Shown here in pieces: positions 6,134 to 7,644 of a DNA stretch of 7,644 bases. The stretch comes from an uncultured Clostridia bacterium. Lineage in GTDB: Bacteria; Bacillota; Clostridia; Oscillospirales; Butyricicoccaceae. The stretch lies in the NCBI GenBank assembly GCA_910589115.1, contig CAJUSB010000140.1, forward strand, positions 1 to 7,644. The letters run 5' to 3'. The position numbers and the translations under genes were made by a program. The notes below the pieces were generated by a model that worked only from the letters and a program-made list of their open reading frames with translations, was not told the origin of the DNA and made no database searches. How positions within the stretch are numbered: position 1 is the first letter of the stretch; each line of letters starts with the position of its first letter.

Positions 6134-6255
6134 CATGCTTTGCGTGGCGGTTCCTCTTAAAATGGAGTGCCGCAGTGAAATGAAAATATATCAGCAATAA
6201 AATATCGAAGATATCAGTTTATGCCAGCTGAAAATATAGGTTATTACCGTTTTCC
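6134..6255. other. AT-rich intergenic remainder
   Basis: This stretch after the hypothetical gene has a direct repeat TGAAAATATA (6181-6190 and 6229-6238) and a tiny ATATC/GATAT hairpin (6202-6214). On the minus strand the hairpin is followed by TTTATT. It could be a weak terminator for the upstream gene, but the stem is only five AT-rich pairs. I see no gene here. Confidence 0.3.
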
Positions 6256-7383
6256 TCAGAAGAAAAAATCATCATCGTCGTCGTCCTCGCCCTCGTCATC
6301 GTCAAAGTCCTCATTCAACCCTTGCCCCAACTGACACATAAATTCAAAAAAGAGGTCGTTTGACAAATCCATGTTTCCGCCTGCATGGAGACGAATCCCC
6401 AATTCTGAACAAAGATCCTGTAATGAAATTGCATCCTGTACAGTGCGTACATGAAGTGCGGAAGGCCGTCCATAGTCCATAACATAATCCAGCAGCATAT
6501 CCGCAGGAACCGTTTCACTTGATTCCGGATCTGACATGATTTTCTGACGAATTACTGTTTCTGTATTTCTGTCCATCAGAACCGCTAAGTGAGGCGTTCG
6601 TATCAACCCATCCTTGCTTCTAAAGGGAATCGGAATATAAGCAGTTGCCAGTTCCAATACAGCCTTTGTTTTTTTCTTTTTTTTCAGCCGCGCCATTTCA
6701 ACTTCGTCCGTTAGCGTGAGCGGAATGCCTGAAAGGGGGATTTGAAAATTCTGCGTGGAAAACGATTCCATTTTCCAGCTGTCCTCTTCTTCCGAATAAT
6801 ACCGCCGCAGCATAACCTGCTCTTCAAAATCAATCGATACTTCTCCATTCATATAACTGCGGCAGGCAGGAAGAAGCTGTTCCATTGTGCGTATCAGGAT
6901 GTCTGCCTCGTCCGCATTCAGATACCATGGGAACTGTCCGGGATTTACTGACCGGAAGTATGTCCACTGGTTCTGCCCGCGGAAGCGCAGCCCAAGTGCT
7001 TTAATGATTTTACGATCTGCCGGCTCAATCTCATCCCGATCACCAAACTGACAGGAAATGCAGCGCTGGTTCATCATTTGCAGCATATTATCTATGTGCG
7101 ATTCAGCTTGAAGCAGCTGGTTAAGGCGGAAGAAAGAATTATAATCCGGATATACGGAAATGCCAAAGGTCATGCTTCCACCACCCATGACAGAACAGAA
7201 AACCGGCTCGTCTTTTTTAGGAAGTTCGATCATGAGCAGGTTGTGATCACGTAATGATTTCCAAGGCGCTAATTTTTTCAGCTCAGCAGCCAGGCCGTAT
7301 AGTGTCTTCCATTGCTCTAAGGACGGTTCTTTTACAGGATCTATGCTGTTTTGTTCATGATTATCTTGTTCGTTCACTATCAT
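6256..7383 (-). CDS. Uncharacterised protein, DUF7309/DUF6930-like
   Basis: This 375-aa soluble protein has no signal peptide or membrane segment. Its first part (about 20-110) has LYGLAAELKKLAPW, then FCSVMGGGSMTFGISVYPD. A middle part carries LGLRFRGQNQWTYFRSVNPGQFPWYLNADEADIL (about 130-163). From memory these resemble DUF7309 and DUF6930 proteins of Firmicutes, whose role is unknown; I could not search. C108 and C111 form a CxxC-like pair. A lysine run (234-238) is encoded by A8-G-A7. The C-terminal half is divergent, and the tail (358-372) is almost all Asp/Glu before a final FFF, so it may bind metal or a basic partner. The start ATG has AAGGAGT 8 bases upstream and its own promoter. 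It shares a strand with ligA but is 379 bases away, so it is probably a separate unit. Confidence 0.85.
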   Translation of the reverse strand: MIVNEQDNHEQNSIDPVKEPSLEQWKTLYGLAAELKKLAPWKSLRDHNLLMIELPKKDEPVFCSVMGGGSMTFGISVYPDYNSFFRLNQLLQAESHIDNMLQMMNQRCISCQFGDRDEIEPADRKIIKALGLRFRGQNQWTYFRSVNPGQFPWYLNADEADILIRTMEQLLPACRSYMNGEVSIDFEEQVMLRRYYSEEEDSWKMESFSTQNFQIPLSGIPLTLTDEVEMARLKKKKKTKAVLELATAYIPIPFRSKDGLIRTPHLAVLMDRNTETVIRQKIMSDPESSETVPADMLLDYVMDYGRPSALHVRTVQDAISLQDLCSELGIRLHAGGNMDLSNDLFFEFMCQLGQGLNEDFDDDEGEDDDDDDFFF

Positions 7384-7414
7384 CTGTTAATACTCCTTCA
7401 AACTGATTTTATAT

Positions 7415-7443
7415 ATTTTACCATAGAAAACAATTAAATACAA
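7415..7443 (-). promoter_or_regulatory. Promoter of the DUF7309/DUF6930-like gene
   Basis: TTGTAT (7443-7438), a 17-base spacer, and an extended -10 TGGTAAAAT (TAAAAT at 7420-7415) stand on the minus strand. Transcription would start near 7408, ten bases before the AAGGAGT ribosome binding site. A second pair, TTGTTT (7433-7428) with TAAAAT (7411-7406, 16-base spacing), is also possible but leaves almost no leader. Confidence 0.55.
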
Positions 7444-7483
7444 GCAAATTCGTAAATTATTAAAAGTCTTTTTTCTTTTACCG

Positions 7484-7644
7484 CAGGAAACCGACCGGCC
7501 CGCAATCGTTCTGGCGGGCCGGTCATAACCGTATAAACACTGATACACGCACACTGACCCCCGTCCCGCCCGCAGGCGAAGCAGGGATGCTATCGCATCC
7601 CGGGGTCTGGGGCTTAAGCCCCAGCGGGAGTCCAGAGGGCAGCG
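7484..7644 (+). repeat. Intergenic structured repeat, copy C (cut by window edge)
   Basis: CAGGAAACC leads into the 32-base hairpin (11-bp stem, 7493-7503 with 7514-7524, loop AATCGTTCTG). After a 33-base spacer comes the core from five Cs at 7558. Core hairpins are GGGATGC/GCATCCC (7584-7601, loop TATC) and CTGGGGC/GCCCCAG (7607-7624, loop TTAA). It then goes straight to GTCCAGAGGGC without the 21-base module of copy B, and runs off the window. It lies about 40 bases beyond the promoter of the hypothetical gene. Confidence 0.85.

Noticed and set aside
5875..6183. 102-residue plus-strand open frame upstream of ligA
   Set aside because: No ribosome binding site or promoter, begins inside the ligA start codon region, and has no recognisable protein pattern.
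5877..6197. In-frame upstream extension of ligA
   Set aside because: The extra 107 residues have no ligase homology and span the promoter, palindrome and structured region. The ATG at 5876 has a good Shine-Dalgarno and the normal LigA N-terminus.

Overview
The window looks like chromosomal DNA from a Gram-positive Clostridia-type bacterium, probably a gut member of the Oscillospiraceae or a relative. The reasons are the AAGGAGG-type ribosome binding sites, consensus sigma-A promoters, NAD-dependent DNA ligase and the GatCAB amidotransferase. The neighbourhood of ligA with gatCAB is also known from other Firmicutes. The taxonomic guess is inference; no rRNA is present. Every gene I can support is on the minus strand.

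Layout in transcription order (right to left). At the right edge lies a copy of an intergenic repeat (7484-7644). Next come a promoter and an uncharacterised 375-aa protein with an acidic tail (6256-7383). A 379-base intergenic region follows, holding nested inverted repeats, the ligA promoter and a palindrome at its start point. ligA (3858-5876) comes next, and its stop codon sits inside overlapping hairpins that run into a second repeat copy (3643-3833). Then come gatC (3273-3560), gatA (1791-3257) and gatB (345-1775), tightly packed with a strong Shine-Dalgarno before each gene. A short palindromic gap leads to a near-perfect promoter, a tRNA-Gly(CCC) gene (183-256) and the only canonical intrinsic terminator in the window (139-174). 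A third repeat copy, inverted, fills the left edge (1-128).

How the genes work together: GatC, GatA and GatB form the enzyme that converts Glu-tRNA(Gln), and often Asp-tRNA(Asn), into the correctly amidated tRNAs. tRNA-Gly(CCC) is another translation component and could be reached by gatCAB read-through as well as from its own promoter. LigA seals nicks in replication and repair. The DUF-like protein has no evident link to either process.

The most interesting signal is the repeat. Its three copies share a fixed 32-base hairpin whose stem changes are compensated, whose loop fits NNTCNTTNTG, and which is followed after 32-34 variable bases by a well conserved core with more hairpins. Of seven differences between the two fuller cores, six are in loops or compensatory. 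This points to selection on folded structure, not protein coding. Separate observations are the alternative hairpins around the ligA stop, the 23-base palindrome at the ligA start site, the roughly 188-base nested structure upstream of it, and two annotation starts (ligA, gatA) that a longest-ORF rule would get wrong.
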